From Macrocystis pyrifera (taxonomy: Eukaryota > Sar > Phaeophyceae > Laminariales > Laminariaceae), in assembly GCA_031763025.1 (NCBI GenBank), contig JASSKH010000031.1:3459783-3523782 (forward strand): DNA of 64,000 nucleotides, given 5' to 3'. How positions within the stretch are numbered: the stretch's first letter is position 1; each line of letters begins with the position of its first letter. The position numbers and the translations under genes are program-made. Shown here one piece after another: positions 44,614-53,765 of this stretch. The notes under the pieces were generated by a model. That model was given only the letters and a program-made list of their open reading frames with translations. It did not search any database and was not told the DNA's origin.

Positions 44614-46116
44614 ATGGCGCACACGGCAAGCACGCCGCTGGTGGTAGGGGAGTCTCTGACTCCACCGAAATACGGAGAGGTGTGGACCGAGCAGGCCTCT
44701 CGTGTTTTTTACGCAGCGTACCTCGATTATGAGGAACGGCTGCAGCTCGCCAACGCTCAGGGGGTGGTTCAGCACTCCAAAGTGAGCATGGGCCAGCTTA
44801 TCCCCAATTACATTCATCGGTGTTTTGAGGGATTTTACAAGCATCAGACTACGATGACCGCCTCGGAGTTGTTGGACGCTGTTAGGCAGCACGCCGGTTA
44901 CACAACCACCAGCAACAGATTTGACACCTCGCGGGCGGCAGCGGACTTGCGTCGCGTTCTCTCAATGAGGCGCGATGAAAAGCAGGGCGGTGAAACATCC
45001 GTCAAAGACCGCGCGATGATGGTAAACTCCGCTATGGAAAAGTATTTTGCGGAGAATCACGCGGTGCATGCCATGTACCGCGCGCAGGACCGTTCGTGGT
45101 TGCCCGGACCGGCGGAATTTGTGAGCATGGCGTTGGTGGATGGCTTATGGCCGTCCGAGTTCAAAAAGTACGTAAAAGGTCAGCTCACGTACGCTGCAGG
45201 GTGGAAGAAGGACCCGGCATTGGTCATGGACCAAATTTTTTCTGCTGCAGAACAGTGGAAATTCATCGAGGCGTATGGTCGGAAAGATGCTGCAGGGGCA
45301 GCTGAACCGCGACGCCAACAGCAGCAGAAACCGAAACAGCAGCAGTCCGCGAAAAAGTCGTTTGTTCGCGTCTGTTTCGAGTGTGGTGATCCCAACCATT
45401 ATGTTTCTGATTGCCCAAAAGCTCGCGGTGGCGGCACAGCTCCCAGCAGTGGTGGGCGCGGGTCGTCAGGGTATCGCGGGGGCCGCAATGGCGGCCGGGG
45501 CAGATTCAACCATGGACGCGGGCGCGGTGGCCGTGGTGGCAATCAATTGACAGCGGGCGGTGGAACTTCTGCTGTTGCTTCTTCAACTTCTGGTGCGCCA
45601 GCGGCAGGAGCCGCTGGGTCGGGATCTGGTTCGTCTGTTGCCGGCCGAGCTGTATACGTTGGAGGAGCTGGAACATCGGTGGGTGCTGCTGGAGCGAGAA
45701 CTTCGCCATCCACCGAGCGGGCGGAGTCAGTGTCTGGTGCTGCTGCAGGGGCGGTAGCGCCGGAACCGTCTGTATATTCGACGTCTTGGTCGGGGTGGAC
45801 CGCCGATTCTATTTCTTCGGCGCCGGCTGTAGGAGGGCAGCCATGGCGTCAGGTGACTCTTGGTACCGACCAGAGTTCAACTGCAGGTGAAGTGCCTGTC
45901 GATCGCAGCGCTGAGTGTTTACGCGCTGATCTCTCTTTGCCAGGGTCGGTTGGTTCGCTGATGGCGCGTGTGATCCTTGATTCGGGGTCGGCGCTCACGT
46001 CCATCGGTGTCGGCTTACTTCAGCAGCTGTCTTCGCATTTCGGCGGCGCCGATCTGCAAATTCCGTTCGAAAATGGCCCGCAGCAGCAGCGAAAACCGCT
46101 ACGGGTGTTTCAGTGA
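44614..46116 (+). CDS. gag: Gag plus protease N-terminal part of Ty3 element
   Basis: 500 codons from ATG. Residues 1-230 are a capsid-like helical region. A CCHC zinc knuckle follows (C254, C257, H262, C267) for RNA binding, then an RGG/Gly-rich nucleocapsid tail (about 270-315) and a long Ala/Gly/Ser linker. The aspartic protease active site is ILDSGSALTS with D456-S457-G458. The frame stops 42 residues later, before the protease is complete; the rest of that domain lies in the -1 frame from about 46093. The break in the middle of a catalytic domain looks like an indel rather than an ordinary programmed gag-pol shift. Confidence 0.88.
   Translation: MAHTASTPLVVGESLTPPKYGEVWTEQASRVFYAAYLDYEERLQLANAQGVVQHSKVSMGQLIPNYIHRCFEGFYKHQTTMTASELLDAVRQHAGYTTTSNRFDTSRAAADLRRVLSMRRDEKQGGETSVKDRAMMVNSAMEKYFAENHAVHAMYRAQDRSWLPGPAEFVSMALVDGLWPSEFKKYVKGQLTYAAGWKKDPALVMDQIFSAAEQWKFIEAYGRKDAAGAAEPRRQQQQKPKQQQSAKKSFVRVCFECGDPNHYVSDCPKARGGGTAPSSGGRGSSGYRGGRNGGRGRFNHGRGRGGRGGNQLTAGGGTSAVASSTSGAPAAGAAGSGSGSSVAGRAVYVGGAGTSVGAAGARTSPSTERAESVSGAAAGAVAPEPSVYSTSWSGWTADSISSAPAVGGQPWRQVTLGTDQSSTAGEVPVDRSAECLRADLSLPGSVGSLMARVILDSGSALTSIGVGLLQQLSSHFGGADLQIPFENGPQQQRKPLRVFQ
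46093..46095 (+). other. Frame break 1 in Ty3 element
   Basis: A CGAAAACC context where reading would have to slip back one base to join the two halves of protease. An A-run slip, a one-base indel and a sequence error are all possible. Confidence 0.6.
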
Positions 46117-46886
46117 TGGTCACGCACAAAACGGTGCCGATTGCCGTGAGTGTACGGACGCCGTGGGGAGCGGTGAAATTGGAGCCCATCACTTTCGCGG
46201 TCATGCCTGGTACAGATAACGTCGTTTTGTTTGGCATGGCTACCATGAAAGCTCTTGGCATCGACGTCTACCGTGAAGCTCTGGAGAAGCTTCGCCCTCG
46301 CGCAGTGCCGGTATCGACCGGTGTGGAGACTCCGAGTTACCTTGCGGCGCGCAGAGTGACGGTTTCCGTGCGTGCTTTTCAGACCGAGGCTACGGTGGAT
46401 GCTCCGGAGGACAAGGCGGTGGAACATTTGGTCGACCGGGGGCCAGACATGTTCATGGATCCGGAGGAGGAGCGGACGGCCCGAGAACGGGCGTTGGAGG
46501 ACAGCGTGCAGCAGGCAGAGCAGAGTGGATTAAGCGTCGGCGGAGCAACCCGTTTGCGCGAAATTTTGGCTCGTCGCGTGGGTGCTTTTCGCCGTGCGCT
46601 GTGTGGTGATCCGCCAGCGCAAGTGGAGCCGATGCGAGTGCAGCTGAAGCAACAGGCGAAGCCTGTCAAGGCCACGCCACGTCGGTACGAACCGACGAAA
46701 AGGGACTGGCTCTCGAAGTGCATTGCTGCTTTGGTGTTTTTTTGGCTTTGTCTACCACAACATCCAGGCGGTGTGGGCGAGTCCGGCGATGGCGGTGCCC
46801 AAGAAGGACTCTTTCCGTTTGGTGAGCGACTACTCGGCGGTGAACGCACAGGTGGAGAAGTCCCCGGGCGTCATGCCCAACCATGA
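46113..46886 (+). CDS. Protease C-terminal part and linker to RT
   Basis: Open frame -1 relative to gag. It contains FAVMPGTDNVVLFGMATMKALG, the second half of a retropepsin-like fold with a VLFG motif in the position of the usual ILG/LLG. An acidic linker follows, then the start of the RT region (RYEPTKRDWL). It runs out of frame at a T7 run near 46737-46743, after which the RT continues in the +1 frame. The listed first codon is not a real start; the segment would be made only as part of a Gag-Pol precursor. Confidence 0.75.
   Translation: MMVTHKTVPIAVSVRTPWGAVKLEPITFAVMPGTDNVVLFGMATMKALGIDVYREALEKLRPRAVPVSTGVETPSYLAARRVTVSVRAFQTEATVDAPEDKAVEHLVDRGPDMFMDPEEERTARERALEDSVQQAEQSGLSVGGATRLREILARRVGAFRRALCGDPPAQVEPMRVQLKQQAKPVKATPRRYEPTKRDWLSKCIAALVFFWLCLPQHPGGVGESGDGGAQEGLFPFGERLLGGERTGGEVPGRHAQP
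46737..46743 (+). other. Frame break 2 in Ty3 element (T7 run)
   Basis: Seven T where six would keep the protease-linker and RT frames continuous. Probably a one-base insertion or a homopolymer sequence error. Confidence 0.65.
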
Positions 46887-49242
46887 AGACATGGGAGATC
46901 TGCTGGGGGCGCGTTTCTTCGGCAAGCTGGACCTACTTCAAGGGTACTGGCAGATGCCTTTGGCTCCGGAGGCGCAAGACGTCTTCACCATGGCGACAAG
47001 CGACGGTTTGTTCACGCCTACCCGTGTTCCCCAAGGTGTTTTGAATGCGACTTCTTATTTCCAAGGTGTCATGACTGAAGTGTTGCGTGGTTTGGATTGC
47101 AAAGTTTGGGTCGATGACGTTTTCTTTTTCGCAGACACCGAAGAAGCTCTTCTGCAGCTGCTTGATGACATTCTAGAACGCCTGGAGAATGTTGGACTGT
47201 TTGTCGCCGCCCACAAGTGTACCTTCTTCTCTCGTGAACTGGTCTGGTGTGGTAAGGTGTATTCCAATGGTGTCGTGTCCCATGACCCCGCTCGAGTGCA
47301 AGGTTTAAGTGAAATGCGTCGTCCCGAAAACGCTGGAGAACTAATGCAATTCTTGCAGGCTGTCAACTGGTTGCGTACATCGTTACCACGTTTAGCGGAA
47401 ACGGTAGCACCGTTACGTGATTTTTTGGAGGAGCTCCTTGTTGGGGCTACACGTCGGACTAAGCGAGTGGCGCGCAATCGTGTCATCAAGGATACCGCGT
47501 GGACGGAGGATCGGGTGCGGGCGTGGAATGCCGCACGGGGTTTGGTGGCGCAAGCAGTGCCGCTTCATCATCCTCGTCCCGGGTGCGTTGTTTTGATGTT
47601 TCCTGACGCTTCTGATTTCCATTGGGGTAGTTTTCTCACCCAAGTGCCTGAACACGAATTTCGCAGTGGATTGGCGTTGGAAAGCATGTCTCACGAGCCT
47701 CTCGGATTTCTGAGTGGTTCGTTCACAGGTTCGCAGTTGCGCTGGGCGACTGTCGACAAAGAAGGTTTTGCGATCGTTAATACGTTCCGGAGGCTCGAAT
47801 ACCTGCTTTGGGGTGGTGTTCATATCTTTACTGATCATCGAAACTTGCAGTACATTTTCAATCCGGAGAAGTGTGTCACGACGGTCACAAAGACCATGGC
47901 ACAACGCCTAGAGAATTGGAAGGGTGTTTTAGGACAATACCGCTATGCAATCGAACACATCCCTGGCGATCGAAACTGTTGGGGGGATCTGTTGTCTCGT
48001 TGGGTCAAAGTTCCTACGGTGCCTGTTCGTTCGGTTGCCGTGCACAGCCCATGTAATGCTGACGATTCGCTTCCCGCATTGGATGTGATTCGTGCCTCGC
48101 AACAAAGGTCTGTCGCTCGTATCGGCGTTGGTGTTCATGAATTTTCGACAACCTTCGGTCAAGCTACCTTGGCCGATGATGGTTTGTTTCGTGTGCGTGT
48201 TGGGGTGCGTGACGTCTTGTGGATTCCGCCGGATGATCTTGCTCTTCAAACTCGTTTGATGGTGTGCGCGCACATGCGCTCGGCTGGTCACCGTGGTGTG
48301 GCGCCGACCTTGTTTCGCCTGAAGGAATATTGTGTTTGGCCTCACATGGATTCTCAGGTTCGCGAATTCGTTCGCCAGTGTTTGCACTGTGTAGACACGC
48401 GTGCAGGTGCACTCATTCCTCGTCCCTACGGAGACACGGTGCATGGTACCGCTCCGGGAGAAGTGGTGCACTTTGATTTTTTGTATGTTGGCCACAGCGG
48501 GCCCGAAGGTAGCGATGGCCTGCCTGATGAGGATGGTTTCCGATATGTTTTGGTCATCATGGATGATTTGTCCAACTACGTGGCGTTGGAACCGGCCGAG
48601 GCTTGTACAGCCGAGGTCACAGCGAAGCATTTGCTAGCCTGGTGTAAGACTTTGGGGGTGCCGCGTGTGTGGGTGAGTGATACCGCCACGCATTTCAAGA
48701 ACAGGGTGCTTGCTTTGTTGAGCGACGCGTTGCACATCGAACATCGTTTTGCTGTCGCTTACACGCCGTGGTCGAACGGTACGTGTGAACGCATGGTAAA
48801 AGAGGTGGTACGTGCTCTGCGTTCCATTCTGTCAGAACAGCGTCGTCAGGTTTCGGAGTGGGTTGATGTTTTGCCGGCCGCTCAGTGGGCCTTGAACACT
48901 TCGTTTCGTGAACGTTACCGAAGCACTCCGTACAGCGTGATGTTTGGGCGTGCTCCGCGTACCGATTTCTCGGCGCTCGTTTCTGAGTCTGATGGCAGGT
49001 GGAATGTTGACGTGATGAATGCTGACTTGTTGCGTGCGAACGTCCGTGAAGTCGTTGCAGAGCAGGAGAGATTTTGCGCCGATATTCGCGCAGCTGTTGC
49101 CGTGTCTCGCGACAACAAACGTAAACAGGCTCAGGGCCAGGTGGTGTTGCCAAAATTTGCGGTTGGTGATTTCGTGTTGTATGCTCGTGTTCGTCGGCAG
49201 GGTGCCACACCGAAATTGTTGTCCACATGGACTGGTCCGTGA
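46744..49242 (+). CDS. pol: Pol: reverse transcriptase, RNase H and integrase
   Basis: Open frame from about 46723 (839 codons; no genuine start, so I begin after the T7 run). Numbering from that frame: the RT has FRLVSDYSAVN (31-41), LDLLQGYWQMPL (69-80), VPQGVLNATSYFQ (102-114) and catalytic WVDDVFFF (129-136; usual form Y/F-x-DD). RNase H has FPDAS (D295), DKEGFA (E347) and FTDHRN (D371). Integrase has a HHCC zinc finger (H517, H523, C553, C556) and a D,D35E core (D585, D653, E689). The frame ends at TGA 49240-49242, just after the GP of a typical WTGP module, so the stop splits the integrase C-terminus. Confidence 0.93.
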   Translation, partial: GFVYHNIQAVWASPAMAVPKKDSFRLVSDYSAVNAQVEKSPGVMPNHEDMGDLLGARFFGKLDLLQGYWQMPLAPEAQDVFTMATSDGLFTPTRVPQGVLNATSYFQGVMTEVLRGLDCKVWVDDVFFFADTEEALLQLLDDILERLENVGLFVAAHKCTFFSRELVWCGKVYSNGVVSHDPARVQGLSEMRRPENAGELMQFLQAVNWLRTSLPRLAETVAPLRDFLEELLVGATRRTKRVARNRVIKDTAWTEDRVRAWNAARGLVAQAVPLHHPRPGCVVLMFPDASDFHWGSFLTQVPEHEFRSGLALESMSHEPLGFLSGSFTGSQLRWATVDKEGFAIVNTFRRLEYLLWGGVHIFTDHRNLQYIFNPEKCVTTVTKTMAQRLENWKGVLGQYRYAIEHIPGDRNCWGDLLSRWVKVPTVPVRSVAVHSPCNADDSLPALDVIRASQQRSVARIGVGVHEFSTTFGQATLADDGLFRVRVGVRDVLWIPPDDLALQTRLMVCAHMRSAGHRGVAPTLFRLKEYCVWPHMDSQVREFVRQCLHCVDTRAGALIPRPYGDTVHGTAPGEVVHFDFLYVGHSGPEGSDGLPDEDGFRYVLVIMDDLSNYVALEPAEACTAEVTAKHLLAWCKTLGVPRVWVSDTATHFKNRVLALLSDALHIEHRFAVAYTPWSNGTCERMVKEVVRALRSILSEQRRQVSEWVDVLPAAQWALNTSFRERYRSTPYSVMFGRAPRTDFSALVSESDGRWNVDVMNADLLRANVREVVAEQERFCADIRAAVAVSRDNKRKQAQGQVVLPKFAVGDFVLYARVRRQGATPKLLSTWTGP

Positions 49243-49626
49243 CGTGTGGTGGCAGCTGATCATGATCATGTGTACTCAGTTCAGAACATCGTTTCTGGGA
49301 AGGTGCATCAAGCTCACGTGGCTCGTTTACGATTTTATGCGGATGCGACGTTGAACGTCACCGCTGATCTGAAGGATGTTTTCCAACATTCCTTTGCGCA
49401 GGGTGAATGCCGCATGAATGCTTTGGTGCATGTGGCCGAAGATGATGCCAACGAGGTGATTGTCTTGGTCGATTGGGATGGTTTCGAAGCAGAGGAGCGC
49501 ACGTGGGAGTCTTTGCGGTCGATTTATTCTGCTGCGCCTGAATTCGTCGTGAAGGAATTGCGCAAATTACGGATGACCCGTGCGCTCAAGATTAAAATTG
49601 CTTCAGAGTTCAGCATTGATTTGTGA
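49243..49626 (+). CDS. Integrase C-terminus with chromodomain-like module
   Basis: In the same frame as pol, directly after the TGA. The segment VVAADHDHVYSVQNIVSG continues the integrase tail. VLVDWDGFEAEERTWESL, followed by VVKELRKL, matches the chromodomain pattern (W-x-G-(Y/F)-x-x-E-x-x-TWE). Such domains in Ty3 chromoviruses direct integration by reading histone marks. A TGA-to-CGA difference or readthrough would join it to pol. Confidence 0.8.
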   Translation, partial: RVVAADHDHVYSVQNIVSGKVHQAHVARLRFYADATLNVTADLKDVFQHSFAQGECRMNALVHVAEDDANEVIVLVDWDGFEAEERTWESLRSIYSAAPEFVVKELRKLRMTRALKIKIASEFSIDL

Positions 49627-49689
49627 TTTGCCGCATGCGATTTCGTCTTGGTTTTTTGGTTTTGTCAAGCTCGTTCGTGTCGAGTGAAC

Positions 49690-49704
49690 TCGCTTTGGGG
49701 GTGC
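49690..49704 (+). promoter_or_regulatory. Candidate polypurine tract of Ty3 element
   Basis: CTTTGGGGGTGC directly upstream of the 3' LTR. G-rich and correctly placed, but interrupted by pyrimidines. Confidence 0.45.
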
Positions 49705-49936
49705 TGTAGCCAAAAGATACCAAGCCGTGGAGGTTTCAGTGTAATCGCATGTGTGAGTGGAGCAGTGGCCGGGGATCCTGTGTGATGTCCCCTAGCCACC
49801 TGGCTCGTGGTCCGATGAGGATCACTCCGTGATAATACAAGCTCTAAGAACAAGACTTACTGAGTGCGAGGCCAGCGAGACTGGTGGAGTCCCTCGCTGG
49901 AAGCCCTCTTGCTGATATCATCTGGCAGAGGCCATA
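49705..49936 (+). repeat. 3' LTR of Ty3 element
   Basis: 232 bases, apparently identical to the 5' LTR. It is followed by the CCTC target duplication and then the rest of repeat unit 4 (TCAGAGCTCTCCCACTTGGG). Confidence 0.93.
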
Positions 49937-51290
49937 CCTCTCAGAGCTCTCCCACTTGGGAATCGCCTCCGTTTATTACTTGCCGGACCGTTCCAGCGAG
50001 TCTTTGTTTTCTCCGTTTCTCGTCGTACTTTCAGTCCTTCGTTCATTTTTTCTTATTTCGTTTCGTGTGCGTGCGTGTACTCCGAGCACGGTCGCGCGGG
50101 CGAACCCGGCACCGTCGCGGGTGTCAGTGGATGCTGGCGAGTAGAGGGGGTGTTGCAAGGAGCGCGGTCGCCGCTTTCGTGCCTAGGCGTCGCGTGTGCC
50201 TCGAGACACGAGGGATGCATTAATAGGCTCTGTCTGGCCTTCATTTATGATTTTGGATAGAGTACGCACGAGTATTTAAGGATCGTTCGGGATTGTAAGA
50301 TAATATTCAAGCGGTGTTTATTTTTTTTGCGACCGGGCTGAGAGTCACAAAAGGGAGGTACCCCGAATGAGCACCAACATTGTCGAGCCTGCGTCGAGGT
50401 CCACGGAGAGCACCGGGCTTCACGCGAGGCGGGCGACGGAGCTCACTGTGGAAGAGAGGGAGGGAAGCTTTACCTGGACTGAATCGGTGGCGAGATGGTC
50501 GCGAGAGGGGCGGGCGGCGTACGAGGCTGAGAGAGAAGCTCTGCTGTAAGATTTTTTCTTTTTCATGTTTTTTCATTTTTTGGCTGGTGTAAGGTGTTCC
50601 TCTCAGGTAGTAAATTATTACACGAAAGGGGACGGGGATTTGTTTTCTTTTAGAAATTTTCGGTTTCATTTTCATTGTTTTTGCTATGTTGCTGTGCCGT
50701 GCTGTGCTTTATCTTTCGTACATACGACGAGTAGACAGACACAGAGCATATCGAAAGAAGAAAATGTGTACCCTACCTGGGGTATGTACGTATGTACGAC
50801 GTGTGAGCGAGCGTAGCGGGAAACCGCCCGCGACGCGAAGCATATGTGGCGTCCGAGCTGTTTTCTCCTGAAGCATGGCGGCGGGACTCTTGGCATTATC
50901 AAGTCGCCAGTTTGCAGCGAACTACAGGGGCCATAAACAAACAATATTCAATCATGGACCTCTGTCCGCTTCGCATAATTTGATGTTTCCTTCCTGAGCG
51001 AGCGTAGCGGGCGGCCTACGCCGCCCGCGGAGCGAAGCGCCTTGTAGATATACTTATAGATATCTCAATCTCTGAGCGTGCTCGGTTGGTACATCCCTGG
51101 CCTCTCAGAGCTCTCCCACTTGGGAATCGCCTCCGTTTATTACTTGCCGGACCGTTCCAGCGAGTCTTTGTTTTCTCCATTTCTCGTCGTACTTTCAGTC
51201 CTTCTTTCATTTTTTCTTATTTCGTTTCGTGTGCGTGCGTGTACTTCGAGCACGGTCGCGCGGGCGAACCCGGCACCGTCGCGGGTGTCA

Positions 51291-51575
51291 GCGGATGCGG
51301 GCCATGTACATTATTGTCATTTTTCGCGACATGCCGTGGCATGCCGTGGCACGACCTGCGGCAAAACTTCCACGGCATACCACGGAATCTTCCACGGCAT
51401 ACCACGGAATCTTCCACGGACCCCCACGGCATACCATGGGACCCTAACCCTAACCCTAACCCTAACCCTAACCCTAACCCCAACCCCAACCCTAATGCCG
51501 TGGAAGGTTTTGCCGCAGGTCGTGCCACGGCATGCCACGGCAAAAAAGACAATAATGTACATCCCTGGCGGATGC
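51291..51575 (-). mobile_element. Telomere-repeat MITE (family T), copy 3, with 8 bp target duplication
   Basis: GCGGATGC lies at 51291-51298 and 51568-51575; other units have it once. The element (51299-51567) has inverted ends: GGGCCATGTACATTATTGTC on the left, and a right end whose complement is CAGGGATGTACATTATTGTC. CCACGGCATACCACGG-type palindromes flank a central (CCCTAA)n tract with CCCCAA variants at about 51441-51495. hAT-like by its 8 bp duplication and CAGGG end. Confidence 0.87.
51441..51495. repeat. Interstitial CCCTAA tract
   Basis: About nine CCCTAA or CCCCAA units inside family T copy 3. Confidence 0.93.
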
Positions 51576-52488
51576 TGGCGAGTAGAGGGGGTGTTGCAAG
51601 GAGCGCGGTCGCCGCTTTCGTGCCTAGGCGTCGCGTGTGCCTCGAGACACGAGGGATGCATCAATAGGCTCTGTCTGGCCTTCATTTGTGATTTTGGATA
51701 GAGTACGCACGAGTATTTAAGGTTCGTTCGGGATTGTAGGATAATATTCAAGCGGTGCTTATTTTTTGCAACCGGGCTGAGAGTCACAAAAGGGAGGTAC
51801 CCCGAATGAGCACCAACATTGTCGAGCTTGCGTTGAGGTCCACGGAGAGCACCGGGCTTCACGCGAGGCGGGCGACGGGGCTCACTGTGGAAGAGAGGGA
51901 GGGAAGCTTTACCCGGACTGAATCGGTGGCGAGATGGTCGCGAGAGGGGCGGGCGGCGTACGAGGCTGAGAGAGAAGCTCTGCTGTAAGATTTTTTCTTT
52001 TTTTGATGTTTTTCATTTTTTGGCTGGTGTAAGGTGTTCCACTCAGGAAGTAAATTATTACACGAAAGGGGACGGGGATTTGTTTTCTTTTAGAAATTTT
52101 CGGTTTCATTTTCATTGTTTTTGCTGTGTTGCTGTGCCGTTCTGTGCTTTATCTTTCGTACATACGACGAGTAGACAGACACAGAGCATATCGAAAGAAG
52201 AAAATGTGTACCCTACCTGGGGTATGTACGTATGTACGACGTGTGAGCGAGCGTAGCGGAAAACCGCCCGCGACGCGAAGCGTATATGTGGCGTCCGAGC
52301 TGTTTTCTCCTGAAGCATGGCGGCGGGACTCTTGGCATTATCAAGTCGCCAGTTTGCAGCGAACTACAGGGGCCTTAAAAAAACAATATTCAATCATGGA
52401 CCTCTGTCCGCTTCGCATAATTTGATGTTTCCTTCCTGAGCGAGCGTATAGCGGGCGGCGTAGGCCGCCCGCGGAGCGAAGCGCCTTG

Positions 52489-52590
52489 TATCACAGATCA
52501 TAGCGATAAATCCGAAAATGCCCGTGATATGGACATGACTAAGAAATGTCAAATTTTATGACTTAGTCATGTTTTTTAGGGGGGTATAGA
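52489..52590. mobile_element. Short hairpin insertion between units 5 and 6
   Basis: ACATGACTAAG and CTTAGTCATGT form an inverted repeat around an AT-rich loop. The right part (CTTAGTCATGTTTTTTA) is shared with 22211-22227, suggesting a small dispersed element. Confidence 0.55.
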
Positions 52591-53765
52591 ACTATTCTTA
52601 TAGATATCTCAACCTCTGAGCGTGCTCTGTTGGTACATCCCTGGCCTCTCAGAGCTCCCACTTGGGAATCGCCTCCTTTCATTACTTGCCGGACCGTTCC
52701 AGCGAGTCTTTGTTTTCTCCATTTTATTTCTCGTTGTACTTTCAGTCCTTTCATTTTTTCTTCTTTCGTTTCGTGTGCGTGCGTGTACTCCAAGCCCGGT
52801 TGCGCGGGCGAACCCGGCACCGTCGCGGGTGTCAGCGGATGCTGGCGAGTAGAGGGGGAGTTGCAAGGAGCGTGATCGCGGCTTTCGTGCCTAGGAGTCG
52901 CGTGTGCCTCGAGACACGAGGGATGCATCAATAGGCTCTGTCTGGCCTCCATTTGTAATTTTTGATAGATTACGTACGAGTATTGAAGGTTCGTTGGGAT
53001 TGTAAGATAATATTCAAGCGGTGCTTATTTTTTGCGACCGGGCTGAGAGTCACAAAAGGGAGGTACCCCGAATGAGCACCAACATTGTCGAGCCTGCGTC
53101 GAGGTCCACGGAGAGCACCGGGCTTCACGCGAGGCGGGCGACGGGGCTCACTGTGGAAGAGAGGGAGGGAAGCTTTACCCGGACTGAATCGGTGGCGAGA
53201 TGGTCGCGAGAGGGGCGGGCGGCGTACGAAGCTGAGAGAAGCTCTGCTGTAAGATTTTGTATTTTTTTGATTTTTTGAATTTTTTGTTTTTTGACTGGTG
53301 TAAGGTGTTCCACTGAGTTAATAAATTAGTACACGAAAGGGGACGGGGATTTTTTTTCTTCTATAAATTTTCGGTTTCATTTCATTTTCATTGTTTTTGC
53401 TGTGTTGCTGTGCCGTGCTGTGCTTTATCTTACGTACATACGAGTAGACAGACACAGAGCATATCGAAAGAAGAAAATAAGTACCCTACCTGGGGCCTGT
53501 ACGTATGTATGTACGACGTGTGAGCGAGCGTAGCGGGAAACCGCCCGCGACCCGAAGCATATGTGGCGTCCGAGCTGTTTTCTCCTGAAGCATGGCGGCG
53601 GGACGCTTGGCATTATCAAAAGTCGCCAGTTTGCAGCTAACTACAGGGGCCATAAACAAACAATATTCAATCATGTGGACCTCTGTCCGCTTCGCATAAT
53701 TGATGTTTCTTTCCTGAGCGAGCGTAGCCGGCGGCGTAGTCCGCCCGCGGAGCGAAGCGCCTTGT

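Larger units (their letters stand above)
44175..49936 (+). mobile_element. Ty3/Gypsy chromovirus-type LTR retrotransposon
   Basis: A 5.76 kb element inserted in unit 4 of the 1.14 kb array. Order: LTR, leader, Gag with zinc knuckle, aspartic protease, reverse transcriptase, RNase H, integrase, chromodomain-like C-terminus, LTR. RT before integrase defines Ty3/Gypsy. The coding region is broken in three places: frame change near 46093 inside protease, one near 46740 in a T7 run before RT, and a TGA at 49240-49242. The LTRs nevertheless look identical. No convincing tRNA primer site follows the 5' LTR; a short palindrome ATATCTAGATAT is there instead. Confidence 0.93.
40305..53765 (+). repeat. 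1.14 kb tandem repeat array, six units
   Basis: Unit starts lie at about 40305, 41844, 42978, 44114, 51044 and 52587. Units 2 and 3 are spaced 1134-1136 bases. Each unit contains GTACATCCCTGGCCTCT, a T/C-rich block, GCGGGCGAACCCGGCACCG and a conserved 60-codon open frame beginning ATGAGCACCAACATTGTCG. It then carries ACACGAAAGGGGACGGGG and a terminal GCGAGCGTAGCGGG region. Once three nested insertions are removed, the units are collinear. Confidence 0.9.
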
